NCBI GenBank assembly: GCA_038143955.1
Contig: JAYQMT010000001.1
Coordinates: 1-50,945, forward strand
Direction: 5' to 3'
From: Porticoccus sp038143955
GTDB taxonomy: Bacteria > Pseudomonadota > Gammaproteobacteria > Pseudomonadales > Porticoccaceae
DNA length: 50,945 nt
The position numbers and the translations under genes are program-made. Below the pieces are notes generated by a model, which was given only the letters and a program-made list of their open reading frames with translations, had not been told where the DNA came from and made no database searches. Shown here in pieces: positions 1 through 8,938 of the stretch (position 1 is the stretch's first letter; each line of letters starts with the position of its first letter).

Positions 1-197
1 AATGAAACAATTTTAATGATCAAATCAAATGAAAATTATTATTTTTAAAGAATATCTTTATTTTAATAAACAAAAGATCAAAATTTTTAAACCTGATTTT
101 CCTGTTTTTTGGAAAGTTGCTAAATAGACTTACTTATTGAAATTTATATTTATAAATAGTTGATTAAATAAAAATTATATTGAACCTTAGTTAATAT
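1..197. other. AT-rich edge with no supported gene
   Basis: Very AT-rich sequence. The longest open stretch is a plus-strand reading of about 32 codons at 29-127, which has no recognisable motif. It could be the 3' end of a gene lying outside the window, or chance. Nothing else is supported here. Confidence 0.5.
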
Positions 198-600
198 CTA
201 AATTTTAATAAAATTTATTTCTTCTTTTAGATTTATTTTTAACTTTCGAAGCCCTCCCATAACTTCTAAAAGAACATAAATACGATTTTTTTCATCAACA
301 CTTTCAATATTTGCAACTAAATCCGCAAATGGTCCATTATTAAACTTAATTGTATCACCTTTTTTTAGTTTTTCATTTATTATTGGATTAATATTATCTT
401 TCAAACCTATTTTTTAATGCTATATAAAATCAAGAGGAATTTCAGAAGGTTTGTTATTAAAACTCAAAAGTTTTGAAACGCCATAAGTACTATTTATTTT
501 AGTCCAATAAGAGTTTTGTAGATCAATACCAACAAATGCATATCCAGGAAATACTAGTTACATCTTTATTAATAAATTTATTTTCTCTTCATGTAGTGCG
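198..600 (-). pseudogene. RfaH/NusG-like transcription antiterminator, N-terminus missing
   Basis: NusG-family factors bind RNA polymerase; specialised members such as RfaH let it read through long polysaccharide operons. The C-terminal KOW domain is clear at 198-404 (KKGDTIKFNNGPFADLVA, then a basic strand ending INFIKI). Upstream on the minus strand the second half of the NGN domain is readable (KFINKDVTSIF, FPGYAFVGIDLQ, STYGVSKLLSFN, PSEIPLDFI). Two stop codons near 408-416 and a frame slip near 555 interrupt it; each can be removed by a one-base change. The first NGN strands, where a WY..K.KP motif is expected, are not found upstream of about 600. The gene therefore appears cut where it faces the plus-strand cluster. 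RfaH rather than general NusG is inferred from the polysaccharide context. Confidence 0.65.
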
Positions 601-851
601 GTAGCTATGTCAGCTACAATTCTTCGATACAAATTGTCACAAAAATTAAAAAAATCAGTTTAGGGTCATAGTGATGCTCTGAATGATATGGTAAATTCTG
701 AATCACTCATATGAGGGATTTTAATACGGATTAAATTTCCGGAAACAAAGTTGAGACGGTGATTTCCTAAAAACAATGAAAATGGACACAAATATATTCT
801 TTCGATGATAATGATTAACAGCTTGGTTCTTAGTATCTTTTAATATCATGC
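560..851 (-). other. Coding-like minus-strand stretch of unknown identity, or leader of the plus-strand operon
   Basis: On the minus strand the translation is protein-like but changes frame near 670. About 830-675 contains RLNFVSGNLIRIKIPHMSD, and about 660-590 contains FCDNLYRRIVADIATALHE. I do not recognise a family. It runs into the RfaH-like fragment without the N-terminal NGN strands. On the plus strand the same bases precede the first cluster gene and would hold its promoter and leader, but I could not pick out a convincing -35/-10 pair. Confidence 0.3.
597..617 (+). promoter_or_regulatory. Possible ops-like element with short hairpin
   Basis: GCGGTAGC at 598-605 matches eight consecutive bases of the ops core (GGCGGTAGCNT) that recruits RfaH in enterobacterial polysaccharide operons. 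It is followed by a perfect 5-bp inverted repeat, GTAGC at 601-605 and GCTAC at 613-617, around a 7-base loop. It lies about 250 bases before the first plus-strand gene, a normal position for ops. The flanking ops positions (597, 607) do not match, there is no full JUMPstart sequence, and the site lies at or near the edge of a minus-strand reading, so chance is possible. Confidence 0.3.
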
Positions 852-2640
852 TTGCATTTAAAAAATTTCTATATCCTAACTCCCTCTGAGCAGAGACAGG
901 GGGCAGGTTTGTTGGCAATGATACTGGTTATGGCGTTTCTGGACATGCTTGGGGTTGCGTCAATATTGCCTTTCATGTCAGTATTGGCAAACCCTGAACT
1001 TTTACAAAATAACGATTTGCTAAAAAAAAACATTCACCATGAGCAGCTACATCGGCATAAAATCCACTGACCATTTCTTATTCGCTCTCGGTATGTTGGT
1101 CTTTGTGATGCTCATTATTTCATTACTATTCAAAGCGGTTACCATCTACGCACAAACCCGTTTTTTACTTATCCGCGAATACACTATCAGCAAGCGCTTG
1201 GTTCAAAATTATTTACACCAGCCTTACGATTTTTTTAAACCGCCACAGTTCAGATTTAGGCAAAACTATTCTTTCCGAGGTCAAGACGGTTATAGAACAT
1301 GGCATGATCCCTTTGATGTCATTAATTTCCCAGTCTATGGTAGTTATGGCAATCTTCATTTTATTGTTTTTGGTCAATCCACTGTTATCCGTCAGTATTT
1401 TCCTAACGCTTGGGTTGGTTTATGGTTGTATATTTGTTGGTATGAGAAGGGTCTTAAAACGTTTGGGCCATAATCGTACGACAGCAAACCAAGAACGTTT
1501 TGCTATAGTGAGCGAAGCCTTTGGTGCCGCCAAAGAGATGAAATTGGGTGGATTGGAACAAACATATATTAATCGTTTTGCCAAACCTGCGAAAATTTAT
1601 GCCAAAGGTCAAGCCACCGCACTAGTCATCGCTCAAATGCCCCGCTATGCATTGGAAATCGTTGCATTTGGGGGCATGCTACTAGTGATTCATACCATAT
1701 GAGTAAATATGACTCATTTGAATCTATACTGCCTATTATCTCTCTTTATGCGTTTGCTGGCTATCGCCTCATTCCCGCGCTACAACAAATCTACAGATCC
1801 TCAACTCAACTACGATTTGTTGGCCCTGCACTCGACGTTCTTTACAATGATCTTAGCAGCCTCAAGCAAGTAAATCCTGAACGAGCTCAAATAACACCAT
1901 TGATTCTTTCAAAGAACATCCAACTTGAAAAAGTTAGTTATCGCCATCCCTATTCATCACAGTCGGCAATAAAGTTTCTTGACATCAATATTCCTGTTCA
2001 TAGCACAGTGGGTTTTGTAGGTGTTACTGGCAGCGGCAAAAGTACCGCAGCAGACCTAATCTTAGGCCTTCTTGAGCCTCAAAAGGGGTTGCTTAAAATA
2101 GACGACCAACCCATCACTGCCTCAAATCGCCGACAGTGGCAAAGCGCTATTGGCTATGTGCCACAACACATTTACCTTACAGATGATAGCGTAGCAGCTA
2201 ACATCGCTTTTGGAGTTAGGCGCAAAAGATATCAATCAGCAAGCCATAGAGCGAGCTGCAAAAATTGCTAATCTACACAATTTCGTGACTGGCAACCTGT
2301 CGAAAGGCTATGCTACAATCGTTGGTGAGCGTGGCGTACGTCTCTCAGGCGGTCAGCGACACCGATATCGGCATTGCCCGTGCTCTTTATCATAATCCCC
2401 AAGTCTTAATTTTAGATGAGGCTACTAGCGCCCTTGATAATATTACTGAACATGCAGTAATGAAAGCGGTGAATAACCTCGGGCGCAAAATCACCATCAT
2501 TTTGATCGCGCATCGCCTCTCAACCATTCGCCAATGCGATCAAATCTACTTGCTTGAAGGAGAATTGAAAGCTAACGGCACATATGACCAACTTATTTCC
2601 AGCTGCGAGGGATTTCAGGGCGTTGGAAGTCGGCATATAA
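852..2640 (+). CDS. PglK-like ABC transporter (lipid-linked oligosaccharide flippase)
   Basis: A half-transporter with membrane domain first and ATPase domain second, of the PglK/MsbA type that flips undecaprenyl-linked oligosaccharides across the inner membrane using ATP. The N-terminus (ILTPSEQRQGAGLL, then LDMLGVASILPFMSVLANP) is typical of PglK-like proteins. The ATPase domain has Walker A GVTGSGKST near 2019-2045, signature RLSGGQ near 2340, Walker B VLILDEATSALD near 2400 and the H-loop IAHRLST. Reconstructed length is about 590 residues, normal for the family. The frame changes near 1040, 1300, 1690, 2210, 2350 and 2613. Reading one base fewer near 2613 gives the end FRALEVGI and a TAA that overlaps the next ATG as TAATG. 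First gene of the plus-strand cluster. Confidence 0.85.
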
Positions 2641-3765
2641 TGAAAAAATTTCTAATTACAGGCGGTGCAGGTTTTATCGGTTCGGCAGTAATTCGGCACT
2701 TGATAGAAGAAACTGATTACTGGATATTGAATCTCGATAAGCTTACTTATGCTTCCAACCTTAAATCACTAGAAAGCATCGCTCAGAACAAGCGTTATGA
2801 GTTTGTTAAGGGTAATATCTGTGATCACCAATTCGTCAAAGTACTTTTCAATGAATATCAACCCGACATCGTCATGCATCTAGCCGCGGAATCGCATGTA
2901 GATCGATCCATAGATGAACCAGCAGAATTTATACAAACCAACATAGTTGGCACATTGGTGATGCTAGAATGTGCACGGGAATATTGGATGGCTCTGCCGA
3001 CTGAAACTGACTTTCGTTTTCATCATATCTCAACCGACGAGGTCTATGAAGTCTTGACAACAACGAATTGTTTTCCGAAGATACTGCCTACAATCCGAGC
3101 TCTCCCCTATTCAGCATCGAAAGCAAGCAGTGATCATCTGGTTAGAGCATGGTATCGTACTTATGGCTTGCCCATTTTGATTACAAATTGCTCAAATAAC
3201 TACGGTCCATATCAATACCCAGAAAAACTAATTCCACTCATGATCCTGAATGCACTTGAACGAAAACCACTACCGATCTACGGAAATGGTCAGCAAATCC
3301 GTGACTGGCTGCATGTTGAAGATCATGCACGTGCGCTTTTATAAGGTTGTTATAGAAGGTGAAATAGGACAAACCTACAACATCGGCGGGCATAATCAGA
3401 AAACTAATCTCGAGGTGGTACATGCAATTTGTGAAATTCTTGATGACTTGACTCCTTCCTCATTACCAGGCGCGTTCAACCAAATAACTAAACCTAGTTC
3501 TGAAGGTGCAATGGGAAGTCAGTCCTACAAAGACCTCATAACCTTTGTCTCAGACCGTCCTGGTCATGATCAGCGTTATGCCATTAATGCCAACAAAATT
3601 AAAAACGATCTTGGTTGGACCCCACAAGAAACTTTTGAAACAGGGTTAAAAAAAACCGTGATGTGGTATCTCAATAACCCCAACTTCTACCAACATATAC
3701 AAGGTGGCGGATATCAACGGCAGCGCTTGGGAATTGCTAAACAAAAACCGGTAAACAAGCTATGA
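2640..3765 (+). CDS. rmlB: dTDP-glucose 4,6-dehydratase
   Basis: Converts dTDP-glucose to dTDP-4-keto-6-deoxyglucose with bound NAD+, the second step to dTDP-rhamnose, dTDP-Fuc4N and related sugars. Extended SDR: nucleotide loop TGGAGFIGSAVIRHL at residues 7-21, LDKLTYASNL, HLAAESHVDRS, catalytic PYSASKASSDHLVRAW and TNCSNNYGPYQYPEKLIP. About 375 residues, slightly longer than usual. Two compensating one-base errors lie between 3049 and 3108; correcting them changes VYEVLTT into the family sequence VYGSLDN and ends in NPSSPYSASK. An extra T at about 3340 breaks ARALYKVV. Stop and the next start overlap as ATGA. With RmlA next door and WecE at 13581, dTDP-Fuc4N is a likely product. Confidence 0.93.
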
Positions 3766-4649
3766 AAGGTATTATCCTAGCAGGCGGGTCTGGTACGCGT
3801 TTACATCCAATCACTAAGGGGGTGGCTAAGCAACTATTGCCAGTGTACGACAAGCCGATGATATACTACCCACTATCTGTGCTGATGCTGGCAGGTATAC
3901 GTGATATTCTTATTATTACAACGCCTGATCATCAAGTTGCCTTTCAACGATTACTTGGTAACGGTAGTGAGTTCGGCATTCACCTTAAATACGAAATTCA
4001 ACAAAGACCTAATGGTATTCCACAAGCATTCCTTATTGGTGAGAATTTCATTGGTAGTGAAAGTGTATGTCTTATTTTGGGTGACAACTTTTTTATGGGC
4101 AGGGTTTCACTCCCTTACTTAAAAAAGCAGCTAACCTTACAAAAGGTTCAACTATCTTTGCTTATCAAGTAAAAGATCCACGGCAATTGGTGTTGTTGAA
4201 TTTGATAAGCAAATGCGCGCTATCTCTGTTGAAGAGAAGCCAGAAAACCCCAAAAGTTATTATGCTATTACCGGACTTTATTTTTACGACAATCGTGTTG
4301 TGGATATTGCGAAACAGATCAAGCCATCTTATCGTAATGAGTTAGAAATTACCTGTGTTAACCGGGCTTACCTTGAACAAGAGACCTATATGTGCAATTA
4401 CTTGGCCGTGGATTTGCTTGGCTGGATACAGGCACATGCAAAGCCTATTGACTGCGTCACAATTTGTTGAAACAATCCAAGAGCGGCAAGGTTATAAATT
4501 GGCTTGTTTGGAAGAAATTGCGTTTAATAATGGGTGGTTAAGCTTCGCCGAACTCTCTGAAAGGGCGCGTAGCTTAGAAAAAACTAGTTATGGGCCCTAT
4601 CTACAAACAGTACTCATCAACCACACTCCACGAGATTTGAAAAAAATGA
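3762..4649 (+). CDS. rmlA: Glucose-1-phosphate thymidylyltransferase
   Basis: Makes dTDP-glucose from dTTP and glucose-1-phosphate. The N-terminal nucleotide-binding signature KGIILAGGSGTRLHPIT is followed by KQLLPVYDKPMIYYPLSVLM, the metal-binding LGDNFF, VEEKPENPKSYYAITGLYFYD and the end GYKLACLEEIAFNNGWLS. Total length about 295 residues, as expected. Frame changes fall near 4108-4212 and 4440-4470. The start overlaps the end of rmlB by 4 bases. With one A fewer in the run at 4641-4646 the gene ends RDLKK with a TGA overlapping the next ATG. Confidence 0.92.
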
Positions 4650-4858
4650 ATTTACGTTACACTATTTACTCAAGTGGTATTTGTCACTCATCTATTCCTA
4701 TCAAGGGCCACGCTCCTTTTCGAATGTTGTTGTCAGCAGTCGATCATTTTACTCAGTTCCAATCTCTCCTTTTTTCCAAGATGTATTTAAAAGAATGTTT
4801 TGACGATTGTATCACTTTCCTTGAGCAAACAATCTTGTTTTTCTTCAGAAGACTATAG
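4646..4858 (+). CDS. Unidentified short coding stretch between rmlA and wbqC-like gene
   Basis: An ATG at 4646 overlaps the reconstructed rmlA stop. One frame stays open to a TAG at 4856 (about 70 residues). Another frame reads LKWYLSLIYSYQGPRSFSN and VPISPFFQDVFKR before it stops near 4800, and looks at least as protein-like. With frame slips frequent here, the true product cannot be fixed. It is too short for the usual neighbours (RmlC, FdtA-type isomerase, WecD acetyltransferase), and I do not recognise their motifs. It could be a small protein or the remains of a larger one. Confidence 0.3.
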   Translation: MNLRYTIYSSGICHSSIPIKGHAPFRMLLSAVDHFTQFQSLLFSKMYLKECFDDCITFLEQTILFFFRRL

Positions 4859-5546
4859 AAAAAAATAGCTATCGTTCAGTCAAATTATATTCCATGGAAA
4901 GGCTATTTCGATATGATCGCAGCCGTTGATGAGTTCATTCTCTATGACGATATGCAGTATACTCGACGTGATTGGCGAAACCGCAACCAAATCAAAACGC
5001 CCCGGGGCTGTCAATGGCTTACCGTACCTGTGCAGGTAAAAGGCAAATATGACCAGAAAATTAATGAGACTAAAATCAAAGATACTGAATGGGCAAATAT
5101 ACACTGGAAATCGCTTTCGCTGAACTATAGCCGTGCTCCCTTTTTAAAGAAGTTGCTTCATGGTTAAAGCCACTTTACCTCGAGGAAGCTTTCACGCATC
5201 TTTCGCAACTAAACAGACGCTTCATTGAGGCAATCTGTTCGTACTTGAATATTCAAACCACAATTACCAATTCATCAGACTACAGCTTGTTGATGGTAAG
5301 ACGGAAAGACTTTCAGATCTTTGTTTGCAAGCAGGTGGAACTGAATATATCTCAGGCTCAGCTGCCAAAAATTATATCGATGAAAAGGTGTTTTCTGATC
5401 ATGGACTTAAGCTTACATGGTTTGATTACTCTGAATACCCTTACTATCCACAGTTATGGGGCGAATTTGAGCATAAGGTTACTATTCTTGATTTGTTATT
5501 TAATTGTGGCATGGAAGCCAAGCAATTCATGAGGCATGTAGTATGA
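4859..5546 (+). CDS. WbqC-like family protein
   Basis: Matches the WbqC-like family of O-antigen clusters: IAIVQSNYIPWKGYFDMI at the N-terminus, DEFILYDDMQYTRRDWRNRN, and near the C-terminus GGTEYISGSAAKNYI and EFEHKVTILDLLFNCG. About 228 residues, a normal length. The molecular function of the family is poorly established; it recurs next to dTDP-sugar and glycosyltransferase genes. The frame changes near 5140 and 5300. The true start is obscured: the bases before the K-K-I-A codons read TATAGAAA where TATGAAA is expected, so an ATG was probably lost to one base error. The stop overlaps the next start as ATGA. Confidence 0.8.
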
Positions 5547-6467
5547 AGCTATCAATTATAACAACGCTTTATCAGTCTAGTGCTTATGTCAATGAGTTTT
5601 ATAAGAGAGCAAGTGCTGCGGCAAAAGAGTTAGCAGAGAAGATTTTGAGATCATTTTTGTAAACGATGGTTCACCTGATAACAGTCTTAATCTGGCGATT
5701 AATCTAACAGATCGTGATTCACGAGTTGTTGTTGTCAGCCTTTCGCGTAATTTTGGACATCACAAAGCAATGATGACTGGCTTAGCTCATGCCAAAAGGA
5801 GAGTTAGTTTTCCTCATCGATAGTGATCTCGAAGAGCAACCTGAGTGGTTACTAAGCTTTAATAGAAAGATGCAAATTGAAGGTTGTGACGTGATTTTGG
5901 GCGTTCAGTCATATAGAAAAGGAGGTTTTTTTGAGGTAGTTACAGGTGCACTATTTTGGAAATTAATTAAAAATTTATCAGGTCTTAATATTTATGAAAA
6001 TCAAGTGACTGCTAGATTAATGACTAAAAGATATGTGAAGTCACTTTTACTTCACAGTGATAATGAGTTTTTTTTTGGTGGGATCTGCCATTTAACTGGT
6101 TATGATCAAAAGCACCATGTAGTAGAAAAGCTAGCTCGTAGTAATACAACCTATTCACTAATTCATAAATTAGATCTTTTATTGACATCTATAACTTCAA
6201 TTAGCGCTAAGCCGCTAGTTTTTCTATTTATTTTTGGTCTTTTTTTATCGCTTATTTCATTATTCTATGCTTTTTATTTAATTTTTAATTGGTTTTATTT
6301 TGATGCTGTGCCCAGGATTTACCTCGTTAATGGTTTCCCTCTCATTTTTTTCAAGCATGATAATTCTTTCCATTGGCCTTGTTGGTTTATACGTTTCAAA
6401 AATATTTGCTGAAGTAAAAAGTAGGCCAGTAATAATTAAAGAAATTTACAAAAAAAATGTTAACTGA
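5543..6467 (+). CDS. GtrB/DPM1-like polyprenyl-phosphate glycosyltransferase (GT2)
   Basis: Transfers a sugar from a nucleotide donor to undecaprenyl phosphate on the cytoplasmic face. The GT2 fold is visible: KLSIITTLYQS, EIIFVNDGSPDNSL, SLSRNFGHHKAM (a GtrB-type motif), the DxD-like LIDSDLEEQPEWL, and two C-terminal membrane helices (LVFLFIFGLFLSLISLFYAF and a second reached by a frame change near 6320). About 307 residues, as in GtrB. Frames also change near 5637 and 5793. A GtrA-like protein lies at 13170 and a GT-C enzyme at 14731, so the three parts of a Gtr-type system are present but scattered. Confidence 0.85.
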
Positions 6468-7617
6468 ATTAGTGTTGTTATTAGCAAGAAAGCTTGAGCT
6501 TTTTTTTTGGTTATAGTAAAAGAATTGAATTTATAGTTTCACATATTTATGGCATTTTTTTATAGGAACATTAATACTTTTTTTCTTTAAACAAAGACAA
6601 GAAAGTAATAATGGTCTCTCTCGGTTTGCCTGGCTATTTAGATAATATTGCATATATCTTAGAAAAATTAAACAATAAGGGATATTTGATAGTAATCTTC
6701 CCTGAATGGAGTAATAACTTTGAATTATATAGACAACAGTTAGAAATTTATCTAAAGCCAAGTTTTAAAGTATTTTATAATTGCTCTCCGAGTAATGCCA
6801 TTATTCAAAGCTTCAGTTTTCTTGTCAGCAATTGCAGGCAAAAAATTTTATTTTCCTCAAAACTGTAAAAAAATATTTTATTTTCATTCTGTTGCTGGCC
6901 TAGATGGTTTTCCAAACCGAGGGCTTGACTCTTATGATATAATTTTAGCTTCCACATCTCAGCAATTTGAGCAATTGAATTTAACATATAGTGTGTCAAA
7001 ACAAATCATTCCTGCAGGCTATCCAAAGTTAGATAATGTGTTAAAAAGAGTTAGAGAAAGTGACTTTGTCAGTCAAAAAAAGTCAAGTAATACTATAATA
7101 TTTGCCCCTTCATTTTCGAACGAATATATATATAAAGATGTTTCAGCATTTAAATTATCTGAAAAGATAATCGGTGTATTACTTGAGCACAAATATGAAG
7201 TTATATTCCGGCCTCATCCACTTTCTTTCAAACGTCAGGAGGATAAGGAGTTTATTTATAATGTATTAGAAAAATTTCAGTCTAGAGTTACATTGGATAA
7301 TAATTCTGACTATTTCAAGACCTATATGGCATCAGCGGCAATGATAACTGATGTTTCTGGTACATCATTTATATATAGAGTGGCATTTGATCGTCCCGTT
7401 TTGTTTTTTTACACCAAGACCAGATTTAGCTAAGAAGGCATTTTCTATGATTGAAAATATTGGAGACCTGATAAATAATATTGACGAAATACCGATAGCT
7501 GTAAGCAAAATGTTAAGTCACACTTCTAATATTGACTATTCAGATTTGATTTTTTTGCAGGGCTTTCTTCTAAAAAATTTATCATCAGTGAAATTGAGCG
7601 AGCCGCTTCTTGAGTGA
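6457..7617 (+). CDS. TagB/TagF-like CDP-glycerol glycerophosphotransferase-fold protein
   Basis: Resembles the glycerophosphotransferase family, which moves a phospho-group from a CDP-activated donor to a sugar or polyol. Visible are KKIFYFHSVAGLDGF, IIPAGYPKLDNVL, IIFAPSFSNEYIY, VIFRPHPLSFKR (conserved His), and MITDVSGTSFIYRVAF, typical C-terminal motifs. The N-terminal 50 residues are uncertain because the frame is broken between 6510 and 6610; further slips lie near 6830 and 7405. The ATG at 6457 overlaps the GtrB-like end. The gene overlaps the start of the CysC-like kinase of the phosphoramidate cluster, so it may act on that pathway's CDP-type donor. The true acceptor and donor are unknown. 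Confidence 0.65.
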
Positions 7618-8142
7618 AAGTAAAGCAAATGTGATATGGATAACCGGTTTATCGGGTGCAGGCAAATCAACTTTGGCGCGTCAGACGGTTGAACTTTTGC
7701 GTGCTGATGGTAAAACTGTGGTGATGCTCGATGGAGATGAGCTACGCGAAGTATTTGGCGCTGTTGCAGAAAATTATGACAACCATGGGCGTAAAGGTCG
7801 CTTAACTTTGGCAATGCAGTATTCCAACCTGTGTCGTATTCTAGTAATGCAGGGATTAACAGTAGTAATAGCAACCATTTCGCTGTTTCGCGAAGTGCAT
7901 ACTTGGAATAGAGCTAATCTGCCAAATTATATTGAAGTGTATCTTAAGGTGCCAATTGAAGAATTGCGTCGTCGTGACCTCAAGAAGATTTACCAACGCT
8001 TTGACGCAGGCGAGCTTACCAATGTGGCTGGGCTAGATTTGCCTTTCGATGAACCGGAAGCCGCTGACTTGGTTATTGAATTTGAGCCTGGCCAATCAGT
8101 GGATAATCTATCAGATGAATTACTTAATATACTAAAAAATAG
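7610..8142 (+). CDS. CysC-like kinase, probable CDP-amidate kinase (Cj1415 type)
   Basis: APS-kinase fold: Walker A ITGLSGAGKSTLAR near residues 11-24, VVMLDGDELREVFG near 37-50, RKGRLTLAMQYSNLCRIL, VVIATISLFREVHTWNR, then EVYLKVPIEELRRRDLK. There are no sulfate-assimilation partners here. Instead the next genes match the C. jejuni phosphoramidate pathway, where the CysC-like Cj1415 phosphorylates the 3'-hydroxyl of cytidine diphosphoramidate. Length is about 177 residues, similar to that protein. The start is a TTG at 7610 overlapping the previous stop at 7615-7617. The frame runs into the next gene; one extra A in the run before 8140 gives an end in KK and a TAG at 8140, leaving AGGA as the ribosome-binding site of the methyltransferase. 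Function is assigned by context and family. Confidence 0.75.
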
Positions 8143-8150
8143 GAACCATT

Positions 8151-8933
8151 ATGACAAAAACGTTTATATCAGGAGATTTTACAGGTCTATTAAAGATTAT
8201 TCACAACATCGGCCAGATTATTGCCCCTTGGTTCTCAAAGCAATACTTGGGCTGTTTAACAAACCGTCGAATAATATTGATTTTGTTGACGTAGGTTCAG
8301 GCACTGGTATTTGGACACGCATGGTTCATGATGTAGGGGTTAAGTCAGTTATATCTGTTGAACCCAATGACGACATGAGAGTGTGGGATTGCAGATAGCA
8401 AGCATACGTCTGTGGTCTGGCTAGCTGGTAGTGCTGAAGCAACCGGATTACAATCAAATTCTGCTGATTGGCTCTCGATGGCATCTAGTTTTCATTGGGC
8501 TAATTTTAATAGAGCTACTCCAGGAATTTCATCGTGTATTGCGACCTGGTGGATATTTCACAGCGCTCTGGAATCCACGATTAATCGAGGTTAACCCTCT
8601 ACTGGTAGAGATTGAGGCGTACCTGGGCGCGCTTCGCCCTAACATAAATCGTGTTTCATCTGGACGTTCAGGGATTACTGAAACACTTATCAGATCAACT
8701 GTCCACCTCACCTTTTTTTTGAGGATGTTGTTTACGTAGAAGGTCGCCACGTTATAGAGATGTCACCTAAACGTTATTTAGGTGCTTGGCGATCTGTTAA
8801 TGATCTTCGTGTTCAACTAGGACCAAATAAATTCGATAAATTTTTAAAATTTGTTGAAGAACATACTGCTGGCCTAAAATTGATCGAGGCAACCTATTTG
8901 ACCCGTTCATGGACAGCACGGCGCAAGGGTTAA
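8151..8933 (+). CDS. SAM-dependent methyltransferase, candidate phosphoramidate O-methyltransferase
   Basis: Class I methyltransferase of the type that begins DYSQHRPDYCPLVLKA. The SAM-binding loop is FVDVGSGTGIWTRMV near residues 43-57, followed by VISVEPNDDMR, a motif II region with ASSFHWANFNRATPEFHRVL and LRPGGYFTALWNPR, and a C-terminal half with VYVEGRHVIEMSPKRYLGAW. About 260 residues. Frames slip near 8190, 8385, 8520 and 8725. The ATG at 8151 has AGGA just upstream. Position between the CysC-like kinase and the glutamine-kinase-like gene suggests the role of Cj1419/Cj1420, methylation of the phosphoramidate oxygen. That substrate is inferred, not visible. Confidence 0.7.
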
Positions 8934-8938
8934 ACATA

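Noticed and set aside
721..918. Minus-strand open stretch of 65 codons
   Set aside because: Its first half is antisense to the start of the ABC transporter gene and no family motif is visible; a different minus-strand frame looks more protein-like in the region below 830.
7610..8142. Adenylylsulfate kinase of sulfate assimilation
   Set aside because: The fold is right, but no CysD, CysN or CysH is nearby and the partners are those of the phosphoramidate pathway.
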